Program-made: the position numbers and the translations under genes
Notes under the pieces: generated by a model
The model's database searches: none
Told to the model about the DNA's origin: nothing
The model's input: the letters and a program-made list of their open reading frames with translations, nothing else
Shown: positions 1 through 7,974 of the stretch, in pieces
Layout of the letters: each line of letters opens with the position of its first letter
How positions within the stretch are numbered: position 1 is the stretch's first letter
DNA from: Laspinema olomoucense D3b
Lineage (GTDB): Bacteria; Cyanobacteriota; Cyanobacteriia; Cyanobacteriales; Laspinemataceae
Direction: 5' to 3'
Length of the DNA stretch: 33,186 bases
NCBI RefSeq assembly: GCF_025370785.1
Contig: NZ_JAMXFA010000059.1
Span: 1 to 33,186 of the forward strand

Positions 1-28
1 CAAGAGGTAACGAGGGACGCATAAGGGG

Positions 29-42
29 TGAGCGAACGCTCA
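29..42. repeat. Perfect 6-bp inverted repeat near left edge
   Basis: TGAGCG and CGCTCA are separated by AA, giving a short palindrome just before the 34-bp repeat at 46-79. It may be part of one larger repeat element with its neighbours. No gene can be assigned to bases 1-207. Confidence 0.4.
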
Positions 43-45
43 TCA

Positions 46-79
46 ATTGTTAAGAAAGATGCGAGTAACGCATAGCTGG
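46..79 (+). repeat. 34-bp dispersed repeat, left copy
   Basis: This stretch begins ATTGTTAAGAAA and ends CATAGCTGG. It matches the reverse complement of 33107-33140 at 31 of 34 positions by eye. It contains a hairpin, ATGCG (59-63) and CGCAT (69-73) around AGTAA. A shorter related motif, CGAGGGACGCATA, lies at 11-23, 51 bp before the equivalent CGAGTAACGCATA at 62-74. The family is not recognised. Confidence 0.6.
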
Positions 80-85
80 AAGGAA

Positions 86-104
86 GAGGGATTTAGGGTG
101 AGGG
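86..104 (+). repeat. 19-bp dispersed repeat, copy 1
   Basis: GAGGGATTTAGGGTGAGGG is identical to bases 20280-20298. The second copy is the right arm and tail of a perfect hairpin; this copy lacks a matching left arm, so it looks like a partial unit of the same intergenic repeat family. Confidence 0.6.
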
Positions 105-207
105 CGACCAAAATTAGAGGGAATCCGGTTGTGATAGGTCGGTAAAAAATCCCACCCGGTTCTATAGACCATAGATTGAACTCACGGCGAACAGTAGCCC
201 GTGCTTA

Positions 208-237
208 AAGGGTTAGGTTGATGCAAATCTAACCCTT
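208..237 (-). terminator. Probable terminator of the sucC-sucD operon
   Basis: AAGGGTTAG (208-216) pairs perfectly with CTAACCCTT (229-237), and the stem extends inward by three more pairs including one G-U. It begins 31 bp past the sucD stop codon. Read on the minus strand it is followed by TTTAAGC, a weak T-run, so intrinsic termination is likely but may be inefficient. Confidence 0.6.
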
Positions 238-268
238 GAGAGTGAGGAATTTTATCTATAAATTACCC

Positions 269-1186
269 TTACTTTTTCTTTTGTTTCAGGACTTTTTTAA
301 CCAGACCTGGTATTTCGGCAGGACTAGAAGCCACCGGAATTTTTGCGGACTTAAAAGCCTGAATTTTGCTTTGAGCCGTATCGGGATCAGCGCCGATAAT
401 GTTAAAGGTTTTACCTGTAGAAAGTTGTGCCGCCATAATATCCCCGGCATGACCGAGGCGCTTGCCTTTCGGTGCATGATGACCGGCGACATAAGCCACC
501 ACGGGTTTATCAATGGCAGCAGCAATATAGTGTGCAGCTTCCTCTTCACTACTGCCGCCAATTTCGCCGACTAAGACGATCGCCTCAGTCTGGTCATCTT
601 CATCCAAAATTTGCAGCCATTGGGCAAAGGAGGAACCCAAAATCGCATCACTACCAATCCCGATAGCGATCGACTGTCCTAACTTAGCCTGAGTGAGTTG
701 CAGGGCAATTTCATAGGTGAGAGTACCACTACGACTGATTAACCCCACGGAACCGGGAGTATAAAAATCGCTTTTATGAATACCCAGCAGAACCTTTCCA
801 GGAACGATAATTCCCGGGGTATTGGGACCGAGGACTAAAGTATCCGTCGCCTCCGCCTTTCTCACCAGTTTCACCATATCCAGAGGCGGCATCCCCTCGG
901 TGATGATAATAATCTGACGGATGCCAGCGGCGATCGCCTCCAAAGCCGCATCCAGGACCGCATAAGGCTTGACAAAAATCACCGTCACATCCACCGGACC
1001 GACCTTGCGGAGGGCCTGTTCGACCATATCAAAAACTGGAATTTCCTGAACCGTTTGGCCCCCACAACCGGGACTAATTCCGGCGATCACATTGGTTCCA
1101 TAGGCTTTCATTAAAGCCGCATGAGTGGAACCGATCACCTCGGTAATGCCTTGAATTAAAATTTTGGTATCCGGCGTAAAATTCAT
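269..1186 (-). CDS. sucD: Succinyl-CoA ligase, alpha subunit
   Basis: Alpha subunit of succinyl-CoA synthetase, which interconverts succinyl-CoA plus ADP and phosphate with succinate, CoA and ATP. The 305-residue product is slightly longer than E. coli SucD (289). It keeps the phospho-acceptor His246 in GHAG, the GEIGGS loop at 208-213 that contacts the phosphohistidine, and the ISRSGTLTYE stretch at 150-159. Two things differ from the usual family: the N-terminal CoA loop reads GITEVIG rather than GxTGxxG, and the active-site GPNCPG motif reads GPNTPG, so Cys123 is Thr. The start was placed at the ATG at 1186 because AGGAGG lies just upstream; a longer reading runs back into sucC. It is the second gene of a two-gene operon with sucC, 10 bp apart and probably translationally coupled. 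Confidence 0.93.
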   Translation of the reverse strand: MNFTPDTKILIQGITEVIGSTHAALMKAYGTNVIAGISPGCGGQTVQEIPVFDMVEQALRKVGPVDVTVIFVKPYAVLDAALEAIAAGIRQIIIITEGMPPLDMVKLVRKAEATDTLVLGPNTPGIIVPGKVLLGIHKSDFYTPGSVGLISRSGTLTYEIALQLTQAKLGQSIAIGIGSDAILGSSFAQWLQILDEDDQTEAIVLVGEIGGSSEEEAAHYIAAAIDKPVVAYVAGHHAPKGKRLGHAGDIMAAQLSTGKTFNIIGADPDTAQSKIQAFKSAKIPVASSPAEIPGLVKKVLKQKKK

Positions 1187-1190
1187 CAAC

Positions 1191-1196
1191 CCTCCT
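1191..1196 (-). promoter_or_regulatory. Strong ribosome binding site of sucD
   Basis: On the minus strand AGGAGG directly follows the sucC stop codon TAA and lies 4 nt before the sucD ATG. This fixes the sucD start at 1186 and suggests that ribosomes finishing sucC re-initiate on sucD. Confidence 0.75.
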
Positions 1197-2381
1197 TTAG
1201 GCATTCGTTGCCAACGACACAGACAAGGCGATCGCCTCATCTAAGTTTTCCACCACCGTGACCTCTACCGCCTGCAAAATTTCTCGCGCTTGGTCAATTT
1301 CGCTCCCATATAAGCGCACAATCACCGTAACCTGGGTTTGAGGATTTCCCGTGGCGGTTTCCCGTTGACTCTGTTTTTGGTAATGGGCGATCGCCTCCAC
1401 CGCCTGAGTGCAGGAACATAGACCCCCGAGCAAATTCACCAACACCACCTGGACATTTTTCTTCTGACTCACCAGGGCCAACCCGAGCTTGATGCGATCG
1501 CACAGGAGTTCCGGGGTCAAATCCCAACGACATTCTCCACCAATATTCACAAAATTAGCAGGCTTGCCTCCTGCGGCATACACCAAATCCAGAGTCGCCA
1601 TCGTCAGGCCCGCACCATTACAAAGCAAGCCAATATTCCCATCTAGTTCCACAAAATTCAATTCCGATGGCACCGCCATCACCGGAGAATCGGACCCCGC
1701 AAGCAATCCCTCATCAGGGTGAGTCTTCGGCTGCAACTGTAATAAACTCGCATGGCGTCCGAGGGCCTCATCATTCACCGTCACCTTGCCATCCAGGGCC
1801 ATTACTTCCCCCCCCGGACTAATCCCCAGGGGATTGATTTCCACCAGGTCCAAATCCTTCTCCACAAATAGCAGATACATCTTTTCGACAATATCGCTCA
1901 CCGCCTCAATCAGGGGACCCGTGCAACCCATCTTCAGGGTTAAGCGACGGGCATAAAAGGGAGAAAAGCCCTCATCCACCACCACCTGCTGCATTTGTTC
2001 CATCGCTAATTCTGTACTGGTCCCCCCTTGGCTCGACCCCAACAACAGGGGACGACGGGCGGTGCGATCGAGAACCACAGCTAGATAAAACTCGCGATCG
2101 GTGTCATATTTAGCCTCAGCTAAGAGCACCTCGGGATATTCCGTATTGATAGGAAGGTGAAAAATATTTTGGGCCGCTGCCACCGCATCAATCGTATTAG
2201 CCACAAACTTGATGCCACCTGCTCTCCCTCGTCCTCCTGCACGGACTTGGGACTTGAGGACAACGGGATAGGGAATCTTTAGTCCCTTTAAGTCTCTGGG
2301 ATGGTCGATCCGTTGCGAGGGCAAAACTGGGATGCCCATTTCCCTGAATAATTCTTTTGCTTGATACTCTAATAAATCCAT
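1197..2381 (-). CDS. sucC: Succinyl-CoA ligase, beta subunit
   Basis: Beta subunit of succinyl-CoA synthetase, carrying the ATP-grasp nucleotide site. At 394 residues it is close to E. coli SucC (388). The N-terminus has the family pattern LLEYQAKELF; KSQVRAGGRGRAGG at 43-56 is the nucleotide-binding glycine-rich loop; EINP at 181-184 and LDGK at 196-199 are metal and nucleotide contacts; LDGNIGLLCNGAGL at 246-259 begins the C-terminal domain. The C-terminal glycine loop reads VNLLGGLCSC at 315-324 instead of the usual VNIFGGIxRCD, so this pair is divergent. It is the first gene of the sucC-sucD operon. In cyanobacteria the enzyme operates in a modified TCA cycle. The start is the ATG at 2381, which gives the canonical N-terminus; no clear Shine-Dalgarno is seen. 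Confidence 0.93.
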   Translation of the reverse strand: MDLLEYQAKELFREMGIPVLPSQRIDHPRDLKGLKIPYPVVLKSQVRAGGRGRAGGIKFVANTIDAVAAAQNIFHLPINTEYPEVLLAEAKYDTDREFYLAVVLDRTARRPLLLGSSQGGTSTELAMEQMQQVVVDEGFSPFYARRLTLKMGCTGPLIEAVSDIVEKMYLLFVEKDLDLVEINPLGISPGGEVMALDGKVTVNDEALGRHASLLQLQPKTHPDEGLLAGSDSPVMAVPSELNFVELDGNIGLLCNGAGLTMATLDLVYAAGGKPANFVNIGGECRWDLTPELLCDRIKLGLALVSQKKNVQVVLVNLLGGLCSCTQAVEAIAHYQKQSQRETATGNPQTQVTVIVRLYGSEIDQAREILQAVEVTVVENLDEAIALSVSLATNA

Positions 2382-2892
2382 GAATGTATGAAAAACGGTG
2401 GGTGTGAACGATCTAAAGGCTGAACCATCAAGGGCAGAAAAGCCTGCTTAAATTATCGCTATTCGGGGCCTCTCGATGTCTGGGGTTTACTCTGTTTGTA
2501 GTGTGGCCTACTTTTGATTAAAGTGCCAATCCATGAGGGATTGAGGGGTCACAGTGCCTCCGGCTGACCCTGACTCAGCGATCGCGGGTGTTCCCTAGGG
2601 GATTTGCCATCTCTAATCGGGATTTGTTAATTCTCAAACCCACCAAACTTGATAGAATACCACATTCGGTTAACCCACAGGGGCGATCGCCCCCGTCCCC
2701 GACTGCCCCAAAACCTTGCCCGGTCGGCCCATCGCCCCGCCCACCCCCGTTGCGTCAAAAAAAGCTAACTTATGACCGTTTTGAGGATGTTGTATGCTAT
2801 CTAATAATTAACTTGAAGGCTTGCCAGTTCGTAACCCGTGCCGGTAAGCACCAAACCTGCACTAACAGGATGTGTACCGGGGGTAAAAACTT
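2382..2892. other. 511-bp divergent intergenic region
   Basis: This lies between sucC (minus) and the unknown gene at 2893 (plus) and should hold both promoters. A weak plus-strand candidate is TTGAGG (2781-2786) with TAATAA or TAATTA at 2802-2810. A 6-bp inverted repeat, GGGTCA (2546-2551) and TGACCC (2565-2570), is present. A 102-codon open frame at 2588-2896 is Pro/Arg rich and not convincing as a gene. Confidence 0.4.
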
Positions 2893-4779
2893 ATGACAAC
2901 CGCAGTCCGCCCAGGCGATTTAAAAATGATCGCCGACCTCATCGAAGAACGCTTGCACGCCGAATTGCCGGAAAATTTGCCCTTGGGAATTCGTTGCGCT
3001 TACAAGCAAGGAAATTTAATCGTCCTCGCCGAACATACTCCAGAGGTCAAACTAGACCTGCCACCGACCTTTAAAGCGATTCAACAAGCGATTTTGGCTT
3101 TGGTCGGGTATGTCCCGGGCCAGTTACGACTTTATCTGCGAGTCAAGGGTCACAAAAATCCCTACGCTTACCATGCTTTTAAAACGCCCCAACCCCTCGG
3201 GGCCGTCATGGATCCGGAAGGAGGCCAACCCGTACTCCTGCTCGATCGCCCTCCCCACAGCGCCCCCAATCGTCGGGAAACCGCACCTGCAATTAGTGAA
3301 GAGGCAAGGCAGGCACTGGATCTGGCCGCCGCTGCCTTTCCCCTCAATCCCTTTGATACGCCCCCACCAGAGGAAGCCTTTGAGGAGCAACTGGAACTGG
3401 AACCGGAACCCCAACGCCAACGGCAACGGCCAGCCCCACGTTCACCCCAACGACAACGACCACAGCAACGGCAACGGAAGTCACCAAACCAGCCCAGTTC
3501 CTGGTTACTGCCCTTTAGTGCTTGTGCTTCCATCGCCCTAGTCCTGGGGTCAGCCACCTTCTACGCTCTGTCTCGTCCTTGCTCGATCGGCACCTGCCAG
3601 CAAATCGTCACCGCTAACGAGTTGACCCAGGATTCTGCAAAACTGCTGCAAGCGGCTGAATATCAAGAACAAATTCAAGCCGCCAAAGCCCAACTTACCT
3701 CCGCCAGTCAACTGTTAACCGGAATTCCCCTCTGGTCCCAAGATTACGGAACCGCTCAACGCCTACTCCGGCGAAATCGCAACCTGACCGCTGGTTTAGA
3801 TGAAATGGTCAAAGCCTTGGATACCGCCTTGAGTGCCGTTGCCCAAGGGAAGAATCCCCCCCATCCGGTGCAGGTGTGGGAGGGGGTTGCCTCAAACTGG
3901 CAACAGGCGATCGCCTTTCTCGAATCCGTTCCCCCCGATAGTCCTGTCTATCCTCTCGCGGTCGAAAAATTACCCACTTATCGCGCCAATTTAACTCAAA
4001 TTCAAGGGCAGATTGAGGCTGAAAAAACCGGGCGCGAACAAATGCAGGCGATTCTATCCGTGGCTAAAGTCGCCCAAGCTCGCAGCGGTGTCGCTCAGTC
4101 CGTGGAAAGCTGGGAAACCATCTATGCCAGTTGGGAACAGGTGATTAAACAGTTAGAGGCCCTGCCACGAGGCACAATGGCCCATCAGGAAGCGAGTCAA
4201 CTCCTGCCTAGCTATCGATCGCAGCTTGAACTTTCCCGCGATCGCAAAACCAAGGAAAAAATCGCCACGGAGGCTTATGAATCCGCCATTCTCGCTGCCG
4301 ATCGCGCTGAAAATGCTACCCGCAATAATCAATGGTCCCAAGCGGTAGACCAGTGGAATCAAGCCGTTGCTTCAGCGGAACAAGTCCCCACCGGCACCTA
4401 TTACTACCCCAAAGCTGCTGCCTCTCTTCAGGAGTTCAAGGCGCAACGAGAAGTGGCCCAAGAGGAATTCAAAAAGGCCAATCTGATCGCCAAAACTCGC
4501 GCGGATCTGAACAATACCTGTCAAGGCAATCCCAAAGTTTGTGAATATACCTTGACCGATAATGTCATCAGTGTGTGGTTAAGTGCTGACTACATTCGGA
4601 AAATTCAACAAACCGCTACAGTGGCCACAAGCAACCGGGACCCGAAAGTCCGTCAAGGCTTGGATCTGCACGTCAATACCCTCCGAACTGCCTTAGAATC
4701 GATCGCCGATAACGCCCAGCTTCCCCTGGAACTTTACGACCCCTATGGCGCCTTTATCGGACGTCATACGCCCAATTAA
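2893..4779 (+). CDS. Membrane-anchored protein of unknown function with helical repeats
   Basis: Function not recognised. The 628-residue product has a folded N-terminal part (1-125); an acidic then Pro/Gln/Arg-rich linker (about 155-200, encoded by CAACGG-like repeats); one hydrophobic segment at about 204-226; and a long alpha-helical C-terminal part. The C-terminal part holds at least three related units of the form W-x(n)-A-I-x-x-L-E-x-V-P-x-x-S/T followed by a Tyr/Ala-rich helix, resembling TPR-like helical hairpins, with intervening charged helices. Two close Cys pairs (CSIGTC after the membrane segment and CQGNPKVC near the C-terminus) would allow disulfides if that half lies outside the cytoplasm. 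It is followed by a strong terminator, so it is probably monocistronic. The likely role is a scaffold or binding protein at a membrane, which is inference only. Confidence 0.85.
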   Translation: MTTAVRPGDLKMIADLIEERLHAELPENLPLGIRCAYKQGNLIVLAEHTPEVKLDLPPTFKAIQQAILALVGYVPGQLRLYLRVKGHKNPYAYHAFKTPQPLGAVMDPEGGQPVLLLDRPPHSAPNRRETAPAISEEARQALDLAAAAFPLNPFDTPPPEEAFEEQLELEPEPQRQRQRPAPRSPQRQRPQQRQRKSPNQPSSWLLPFSACASIALVLGSATFYALSRPCSIGTCQQIVTANELTQDSAKLLQAAEYQEQIQAAKAQLTSASQLLTGIPLWSQDYGTAQRLLRRNRNLTAGLDEMVKALDTALSAVAQGKNPPHPVQVWEGVASNWQQAIAFLESVPPDSPVYPLAVEKLPTYRANLTQIQGQIEAEKTGREQMQAILSVAKVAQARSGVAQSVESWETIYASWEQVIKQLEALPRGTMAHQEASQLLPSYRSQLELSRDRKTKEKIATEAYESAILAADRAENATRNNQWSQAVDQWNQAVASAEQVPTGTYYYPKAAASLQEFKAQREVAQEEFKKANLIAKTRADLNNTCQGNPKVCEYTLTDNVISVWLSADYIRKIQQTATVATSNRDPKVRQGLDLHVNTLRTALESIADNAQLPLELYDPYGAFIGRHTPN

Positions 4780-4791
4780 CAAGGATAAATT

Positions 4792-4835
4792 AAACTCAAT
4801 TAAATCTACCGCAAGATAGATTTAATTGAGTTTTT
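4792..4835 (+). terminator. Strong intrinsic terminator
   Basis: AAACTCAATTAAATCTA (4792-4808) and TAGATTTAATTGAGTTT (4817-4833) form a perfect 17-bp stem around an 8-nt loop, with a T-run at 4831-4835. It starts 12 bp after the stop codon of the gene ending at 4779. Confidence 0.88.
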
Positions 4836-4904
4836 CTTTGAATTTAATAGAAAAATGGAGGAATCCACCTCCTTTTCCATTGAATTCAGTTTTACTCAAA
4901 GCAC

Positions 4905-7868
4905 ATGGATAATCTTGTACCCGAGTCAGATTGGGATCTGACTCCTACTATTCACAGTACCCTTGTCCCCTTTGATCATCAGCTTGCTTCCCTTCAAAAT
5001 CCCCAGGGCCTAGGTGAAAAGCCGGTTTCTCTTAGCCTCCCAGCCGATGCGATTCCTGCTAGTTTGGGCAATCTTCCCTTAAGTTTTATTGCCAATGTTG
5101 GACAACTTGACCCGGAGGTAGAGTTTCTGGTCCAAGGCGCGCAACATGATATTTTCTTTACCCCGGATGAGATTGTCTTAAGCAAATCCCAAGTCATCGA
5201 TGATGAAACCATCTCTCATCAAGTCAAGGTTTCATTTGCTGATGCTAACCCAGACCCTACCATTGAGGCAATTGCACCATTGCCGGGAGTGGCTAACTTT
5301 ATCACCGGAGATGACCCGTCCCAATGGCATGAAAATATTCCCACCTATCAGGGTATTGCCTATCAAAATCTCTATGATGGAATTGACTTAATTTATCGGG
5401 GGGATGAGGGAGAACTCAAGAGTGAGTTTATCGTCAATCCCGGTGTAGATCCGGGACAAATTCGGATGAACTATACGGGAGGCGATCGCCTGAATATCCG
5501 AGAAGATGGAGCCTTAGTCATTGAGACTCCCTTCGGTGAATTAGTTGAATCTGCCCCCTATTTGTACCAGGATATCAACGGAGAACGAGTCACCGTCAGC
5601 GGTGCTTATCAACTCTATAACAATGCACAAGTTGGCTTTACCATTGGCGAGTATGATCGCTCACATCCCCTGGCGATCGACCCCACTTTAGAATATACAA
5701 CCTATCTCGGGGGTAGCCAATTTGACTCAGCCCGGGATATTTCTGTAGATGAGGCCGGAAATATCTATCTCATTGGAGATGTGAGTTCACCCGACTTTCC
5801 CACCACAGGCAATCCGGCAGTTCCTGGAAAAGCTTTTATTTCCAAACTGTCTAATAATGGCACGTTACTCTATACCACCTTTCTAGGCGGAAATGGGTTC
5901 AATCAGGGTGAGGGAATTGCTACCGATAATGCTGGAAATGCCTATGTAACTGGCGTTACTCTTTCTAATGATTTCCCCATTCTCAATGCCATTCAAGGGA
6001 ATTCATCCCTGTCCCACCAAGCCTTTATCGCTAAACTTTCTAACACCGGAAGTTTAGTTTATTCCACCTTATTTGGGGGAAGTGTTTTCGATGCCGCCCG
6101 TAGTATCGCTGCTGATAATAATGGCAATGTGTATGTGACGGGGGAAACCACCTCAGCGGATTTTCCCATTCTCAATGCCATTCAACCGGCTTATGGCGGC
6201 ACTCAGAACAATTTTTCATTGACCCTGGGAGATGCGTTTGCGGTGAAACTCTCTAGTGAGGGTCAGTTAGTCTATTCCACGTATCTCGGGGGTAATAATG
6301 ATGACGGCGGTTTAGGAATTGCCACCGATGGCAACGGCAATGCTTATATAACTGGCGCAACTTATTCTAATAACTTCCCCATCCAAAATGGCCTTCAAAG
6401 TACCTTTGGCGGGGTGCAAGATGCCTTTATCACCAAACTGGGTGGCGATGGCAATTTAGTTTACTCCACCTATATCGGGGGGACGGGGAGTGAACTCGGT
6501 GAGAGTATCGCCGTGGATACTAACCAAAATGTGTATATCACCGGAACGGTAAACGCACCTTTGCTGCCGGTTATCGACCCCCTACCCGCTGCGCCTGCGA
6601 TCGCCGATCGCACCTTCTCTGACCCATCTGCGGCCCAGTTTCCCCCAGAAAACGGGAGTCCCCGCACCTTCTCGTTTTCTCCCCCCATCAATCCCTTTGA
6701 AGAGAATCTCGGTGACTCACAAAGCGCCTTTGTCACTAAACTGGCGAACGATGGTAGTCGGCTGATTTATTCGCTATTATTCGGTGGTAGTAATAATAAT
6801 GGGACCGGGATTGCGGTTGATAATAGCGGCAATTTCTATGTAACCGGAACAACTAATTCTGACAATTTCTTTAAGGTTAATGCCTTTCAAGGTTATAGCG
6901 GCCAGGGAGATGCCTTTGTCACAAAATTTAGTGTCAATGGTAGTGTGGAATATTCCACTTATCTGGGTGGGACTGCCGAGGATACGAGCATTGGCATCGA
7001 AGTTGATAATGCCGGGACGGTTTATGTTGCTGGAAATACTTATTCCGGGGATTTACCTAATAGTTTGAATCGGTTTGGGGGGAATTTTAATGCCTTTGTT
7101 GCTAAAATTACACCCCAATCCGGACCCCGGGTAGAATTGCCTTTTATCAATTTAATCGATGCCTTTTCAACCTCCAATGGCGGAGCGATCCTGATGGGTA
7201 CTCCCTTGGGAAATGTCTTATTTGATGAAAGCTTTTACCTGGCCACTAATCCGGCTGTAGCTGAGGCCGTAACCTCCGGTGTATTCCCTAATGGATTTGA
7301 GCACTTTTTCTCCTTCGGTCAATTTGAAGGACGACAACCCAGTCCTTTTTATAATGAAGGACGTTATTTAGCTCAGAATCCTGATGTAGCTGCAGCGGTT
7401 GCGGCGGGGGCAATTCGCAGTGGATTTGAGCATTTTCGGAATTTTGGACTCTTGGAGGGACGCGATCGCCGGACTCAGTTATTCCACGAAGGTTACTATC
7501 TGAATACCTACCCGGATATTGCTGCGGCTGTTGCTGGAAATCTAAACAATCTCGGATTTAGCCATTACATTCAGTTTGGACAACGGGAAGGACGCAATCC
7601 TAACCGTTTCTTTAATGAAGGTTTCTACCGGAGTATTTATCCCGATGTCGCCGCAGCCATATCCGCCGGAAGTTTGGCCAGTGGATTCGAGCATTTTGCG
7701 TTCGCCGGGGAAAAGGAGGGACGGCAACCGAGTCCTCTGTTTAATGAGCAGTTTTATCGGGCAACTTATCCCGATATTGATGCCGCCGTAGCAGCGGGTA
7801 ATTTCCCCAGTGGATTTGACCACTTTTTGCGGTTTGGAGCTAGAGAAGGACGGGCCGGAGTGGGTTAA
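4905..7868 (+). CDS. SBBP beta-propeller protein with five C-terminal 39-residue repeats
   Basis: Large, probably extracellular protein of 987 residues in which I see no cysteine. Residues 50-260 resemble the N-terminal domain found before SBBP propellers (pattern FIANxGQxxPEVxF, then YxGIxYxxLYxGIDLIYRG). Residues 262-745 hold about seven SBBP blades marked by [LV]xY[ST]TxLGG followed by D-x-x-G-N-x-Y-[VI]-T-G; a proline-rich insert of about 55 residues interrupts one blade near residues 560-610. The C-terminus (about 775-985) has five repeats of about 39 residues with the pattern FYxxxYPDVAAAVxxGxxxSGFEHFxxFGxxEGR. There is no obvious N-terminal signal peptide, so the export route is unclear. 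The ATG at 4905 has no good Shine-Dalgarno. A surface or adhesion role is inferred, not shown. Stop at 7868, facing the oxidoreductase gene. Confidence 0.88.
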   Translation: MDNLVPESDWDLTPTIHSTLVPFDHQLASLQNPQGLGEKPVSLSLPADAIPASLGNLPLSFIANVGQLDPEVEFLVQGAQHDIFFTPDEIVLSKSQVIDDETISHQVKVSFADANPDPTIEAIAPLPGVANFITGDDPSQWHENIPTYQGIAYQNLYDGIDLIYRGDEGELKSEFIVNPGVDPGQIRMNYTGGDRLNIREDGALVIETPFGELVESAPYLYQDINGERVTVSGAYQLYNNAQVGFTIGEYDRSHPLAIDPTLEYTTYLGGSQFDSARDISVDEAGNIYLIGDVSSPDFPTTGNPAVPGKAFISKLSNNGTLLYTTFLGGNGFNQGEGIATDNAGNAYVTGVTLSNDFPILNAIQGNSSLSHQAFIAKLSNTGSLVYSTLFGGSVFDAARSIAADNNGNVYVTGETTSADFPILNAIQPAYGGTQNNFSLTLGDAFAVKLSSEGQLVYSTYLGGNNDDGGLGIATDGNGNAYITGATYSNNFPIQNGLQSTFGGVQDAFITKLGGDGNLVYSTYIGGTGSELGESIAVDTNQNVYITGTVNAPLLPVIDPLPAAPAIADRTFSDPSAAQFPPENGSPRTFSFSPPINPFEENLGDSQSAFVTKLANDGSRLIYSLLFGGSNNNGTGIAVDNSGNFYVTGTTNSDNFFKVNAFQGYSGQGDAFVTKFSVNGSVEYSTYLGGTAEDTSIGIEVDNAGTVYVAGNTYSGDLPNSLNRFGGNFNAFVAKITPQSGPRVELPFINLIDAFSTSNGGAILMGTPLGNVLFDESFYLATNPAVAEAVTSGVFPNGFEHFFSFGQFEGRQPSPFYNEGRYLAQNPDVAAAVAAGAIRSGFEHFRNFGLLEGRDRRTQLFHEGYYLNTYPDIAAAVAGNLNNLGFSHYIQFGQREGRNPNRFFNEGFYRSIYPDVAAAISAGSLASGFEHFAFAGEKEGRQPSPLFNEQFYRATYPDIDAAVAAGNFPSGFDHFLRFGAREGRAGVG

Positions 7869-7912
7869 ATTGATACCCAACTTCTCTTGGCAGTAGCCCA
7901 ATAAATCTCAAA

Positions 7913-7938
7913 TAGAGACGCGAACGATCGCGTCTCTA
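7913..7938. repeat. Palindromic intergenic element between convergent genes
   Basis: TAGAGACGCGA (7913-7923) and TCGCGTCTCTA (7928-7938) form a perfect 11-bp stem around ACGA. It sits in the 106-bp gap between two convergent genes and lacks a T-run. The sequence resembles short palindromes dispersed in cyanobacterial genomes; it could also act as a two-way terminator. Confidence 0.6.
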
Positions 7939-7974
7939 CTCGGGTTTCGGGATGGTTCTATAGCCGGTATATTT

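Noticed and set aside
236-574. 112-codon plus-strand open frame overlapping the end of sucD
   Set aside because: Antisense to conserved sucD sequence and spans its terminator; a shadow frame.
2588-2896. 102-codon plus-strand open frame before the unknown membrane protein gene
   Set aside because: Pro/Arg-rich translation with no family features, no ribosome binding site, and it overlaps the next gene start.
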